Shown here: positions 4,272 through 6,637 of the stretch, in pieces
How positions within the stretch are numbered: position 1 is the first letter of the stretch
Layout: the number at the start of each line of letters is the position of its first letter
NCBI GenBank assembly: GCA_019745755.1
Contig: JAIESS010000219.1
Location: 1-6,637, forward strand
Direction: 5' to 3'
Origin: Alphaproteobacteria bacterium
GTDB lineage: Bacteria > Pseudomonadota > Alphaproteobacteria > Paracaedibacterales > JAKBAR01
DNA: 6,637 nucleotides
The notes under the pieces: generated by a model
Database searches by the model: none
Told to the model about the DNA's origin: nothing
The model's input: only the letters and a program-made list of their open reading frames with translations
Translations under genes and position numbers: made by a program

Positions 4272-6637
4272 TCTGTTTTCTATTTCACCTCAGCATAATT
4301 TTATTGAAGCATTAACGTCATATCTTGTTTTACTAAAAGCTCACAACCCTCTTTTATTAGCGCATTACACCCTTTATTTGCCGAGCAGGCGTGCTTGCTT
4401 GAAATTAACTCAAGCCTTGCAAAAGGAACCTGGTGTTTTTGCCCTTCCCAAAATGTACGGTTTAAATGACCTAGACACATTGATCCTTGATCATGGCTTT
4501 TGCGAGACGACTGAGTTTAAAAAACCTCTCATTTCGCCCCTCAAACAAGTGCATGTCTTGACACGATTGCTGATGCAAGCCAAGCCTGAATTAAGCCTTA
4601 CCCAAGCCCTTAGCCTCGGTGAAGATCTTTTGAAGGTTATGAATGAGTTTTTGCGTGATGATATTGATCTGGCACAACTGAATAGCTTAAAGAATCACCC
4701 ATTTTCAGAGCGTTATCACAAAAATCTTGAGCTCCTTCGTCTTGTTATTGAACATTACCCACATATACTTTCAGAGTGGGGGCTTGTGGATCCACTTCAG
4801 TACAAGAAAAAAATTTATGAAATACTTCCCAAATATTGGCAAAGCAGTACGGATCGTCACTTTATCATTGCGGGCATAACCCAATATCAAAAAGATTCCA
4901 TAACTTTATTGACAAAATCTCTAGCCTTTTCCAATACGACAGTGATTTTGCCCTTTGTGGATGGGGACATCCTGCATGAAGTCCAAGATGTCACATCGCC
5001 CCACTATCACACGCACAAAATTGTGGAGAGATTGGCGCCGAACACGCTAAAATCCTTACCATCCCTTAATGATAAGCCATCAAAAATGATACAGCGCTTA
5101 ACCAGTGGCACAGCATTTTCCCAAGGAAAAGAAGTGGCGCATACGGTTTTCAGAGCCATTGAAGACGGTGAAAAGTCCATCAGCATTGTCACGCCGGATC
5201 GAGGCCTTGCCACGCGTCTTAAGACCGAACTTCATGCCTTTGGTCTTCCTGTAAATGATTCAAGTCCACTTCCTTTTGATCAAACACCCCTTGGTCATGT
5301 TGCGTTACTAGCTGCCAAAGTAATTACCCATGGCACCCTTTCGGACTATCTCCAGCTTATGAAGCATCCCCTTGTGTGTCCACTGGATACTATTCGGGAA
5401 GATCATCTCAAAATCATCTATGTCTTCGAGGTTGACTTGCGTACTAAACCTCTTCTATCGAAGCAGTTGGGCGATTATGACTACCCCTATAAAGACAAAA
5501 TTCATGTGAATTCAGGAGATTTTTTGACCACATTAAAAGGTCTATTAGATCATTTAGTCCCCAACATAGAGACGGAAGAGGCTGATATTTTTTCCAAGCA
5601 TTTGGTTGATCTCCAGGAGCTAACGCATATCTATAAGCATCTCTCTAAACGCGCTTGGCATGATATTTTTCACCATAGTCTCAAAGGGATCTCAATCCCT
5701 CAATCGCCCCCCCAAGGGGATATAAATATCAATATTATTGGGCTTATGGAGGCGCGTGTTGAAAAAGCGGACGTTATGATTATTACGGGCTTAGAGGAGG
5801 GTATCCTTCCCCGTCGCATTGACCCCGATCCGTGGCTCAGCCCTCATATACGGCGCATATTGAATCTTCCCACGCCGGAAGAGTTGACGGGACTTCAGGC
5901 TCAAGATTTTTTCATGAGCCTGTCGGGGGCGTCCAAAATTATCCTCAGTCGTAGCCTTGAAAATGGGGGAGTACCAGTTCTTTCCTCCCGCTTTTGGTAT
6001 CAAGTAGAGGATACGCAGGAGATTGATCAAAAGAAGCCCCCCAGCATCAGATCCCATAGGCCAGCCCTTCCAACCATGCACGGCACATACTTGCAGCCCC
6101 CCTGCCCGAGTCACACTCTCAAGCCTACGCGTTTATCCGTTTCTGCCTTGAAGCTTTTGATGGAGGATAGCTATGGCTTTTATGCGCAATATATCCTTCG
6201 ACTGCGCCGCTTGTGTGACCTGGACGAAGATACAGATGCCCTTATTTTTGGTCAATATCTCCACGAAGCTTTGGATAAATATAGTAAAAGTAATCATCGC
6301 TTTAACATAGAATCGATAGAGAATCTTCACGCTTTTATCATAAACCATTTTAAGGATACCCCCTTGACGTTCATGCAAAAGGTACGCCTCCACGGCTTTT
6401 GTGATTGGCTCTGTGAGTACGGTATGAAAGGAAATGTAGCCACAGAAGTTTTAATGGAGAGGTCGATCACTGTAGGCAGCACAACCTTTACTTTTTTCGG
6501 AACAGCGGATCGTATTGATACCTCCCATGAGACGATAACGATTATGGATTATAAAACGGGACAGCCACCCTCCCACAAAGCCATTGAAAAAGGGTATGCA
6601 CCTCAGCTTCCTGTAGAAGGATGGATCATGGAAAAAG
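4264..6637 (+). CDS. addB: Double-strand break repair protein AddB, alphaproteobacterial type, C-terminus cut by the window edge
   Basis: AddB is a subunit of the AddAB helicase-nuclease that resects double-strand DNA ends until it meets Chi and prepares them for RecA. The frame is open from the ATG at 4264 for 791 codons to the window edge; I read it codon by codon and found no stop. The N-terminal region has LPSRRACLKL (39-48), where other AddB types carry a Walker A loop; no GxGKS is visible. The UvrD-like inactive helicase part shows GLMEARVEKADVMIITGLEEGILP (493-516) and DPWLS (522-526). The C-terminal PD-(D/E)XK nuclease domain begins near LSVSALKLLMEDSYGFYAQYI (624-644) and has GTADRID (746-752), MDYKTG (761-766; catalytic Asp762 and Lys764) and QLP (781-783). 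Full-length proteins are about 1000 residues, so the end is missing, and addA is expected next. The start overlaps murU by 8 nt. Confidence is high from several family blocks. Confidence 0.93.
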   Translation, partial: MANLFSISPQHNFIEALTSYLVLLKAHNPLLLAHYTLYLPSRRACLKLTQALQKEPGVFALPKMYGLNDLDTLILDHGFCETTEFKKPLISPLKQVHVLTRLLMQAKPELSLTQALSLGEDLLKVMNEFLRDDIDLAQLNSLKNHPFSERYHKNLELLRLVIEHYPHILSEWGLVDPLQYKKKIYEILPKYWQSSTDRHFIIAGITQYQKDSITLLTKSLAFSNTTVILPFVDGDILHEVQDVTSPHYHTHKIVERLAPNTLKSLPSLNDKPSKMIQRLTSGTAFSQGKEVAHTVFRAIEDGEKSISIVTPDRGLATRLKTELHAFGLPVNDSSPLPFDQTPLGHVALLAAKVITHGTLSDYLQLMKHPLVCPLDTIREDHLKIIYVFEVDLRTKPLLSKQLGDYDYPYKDKIHVNSGDFLTTLKGLLDHLVPNIETEEADIFSKHLVDLQELTHIYKHLSKRAWHDIFHHSLKGISIPQSPPQGDININIIGLMEARVEKADVMIITGLEEGILPRRIDPDPWLSPHIRRILNLPTPEELTGLQAQDFFMSLSGASKIILSRSLENGGVPVLSSRFWYQVEDTQEIDQKKPPSIRSHRPALPTMHGTYLQPPCPSHTLKPTRLSVSALKLLMEDSYGFYAQYILRLRRLCDLDEDTDALIFGQYLHEALDKYSKSNHRFNIESIENLHAFIINHFKDTPLTFMQKVRLHGFCDWLCEYGMKGNVATEVLMERSITVGSTTFTFFGTADRIDTSHETITIMDYKTGQPPSHKAIEKGYAPQLPVEGWIMEK

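Noticed and set aside
5791..6393. Two minus-strand frames (5791-6114 and 6133-6393)
   Set aside because: Both are antisense to conserved AddB nuclease and helicase blocks and have no recognisable features.

Overview
The window looks like a piece of an alphaproteobacterial chromosome. The main reasons are an AddB of the alphaproteobacterial type directly downstream of a MurU-like nucleotidyltransferase, an Rsm22-family protein (typical of Alphaproteobacteria and mitochondria), and a flagellar gene behind a textbook sigma-54 promoter. Base composition is only moderate in GC by eye, with many A-tracts. An ISC-type ferredoxin and IscX are present, whereas most free-living alphas rely on SUF. Together these would fit a Holosporales/Paracaedibacter-like or other intracellular lineage better than a GC-rich free-living one; that placement is inference.

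Layout: positions 1-960 hold flgI (flagellar P-ring protein) on the minus strand, cut by the left edge. Its regulatory region, about 961-1110, carries a perfect -24/-12 sigma-54 promoter and, about 90 bp upstream of the predicted transcription start, a 16-bp near-perfect palindrome that could bind the activator. The rest of the divergent spacer, up to 1340, holds no gene I can support.

From 1341 to the right edge everything is on the plus strand and tightly packed: fdx (2Fe-2S ferredoxin), iscX, an Rsm22-family ribosomal methyltransferase-like protein, alaX (alanyl-tRNA editing hydrolase), murU (sugar-phosphate nucleotidyltransferase) and addB (helicase/nuclease subunit, cut by the right edge). 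Spacings are 2 nt, an 8-nt overlap, 37 nt, a 4-nt ATGA overlap and an 8-nt overlap, so this is probably one transcription unit or two, with the only possible break at 2820-2856.

The first three genes make a sensible iron-sulfur group: ferredoxin supplies electrons to the ISC machinery, IscX tunes it, and the Rsm22 protein has the four-cysteine signature that binds an iron-sulfur cluster in its mitochondrial relatives. The second half joins tRNA proofreading, peptidoglycan recycling and double-strand break repair; the murU-addB order is a familiar alphaproteobacterial arrangement, but the kinase AmgK that normally precedes murU is absent and alaX stands in its place. I see no mobile element, CRISPR array, tRNA or rRNA, and no wholly new system. 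The most interesting points are the flgI control region and the coupling of iron-sulfur assembly genes to a probable iron-sulfur client.
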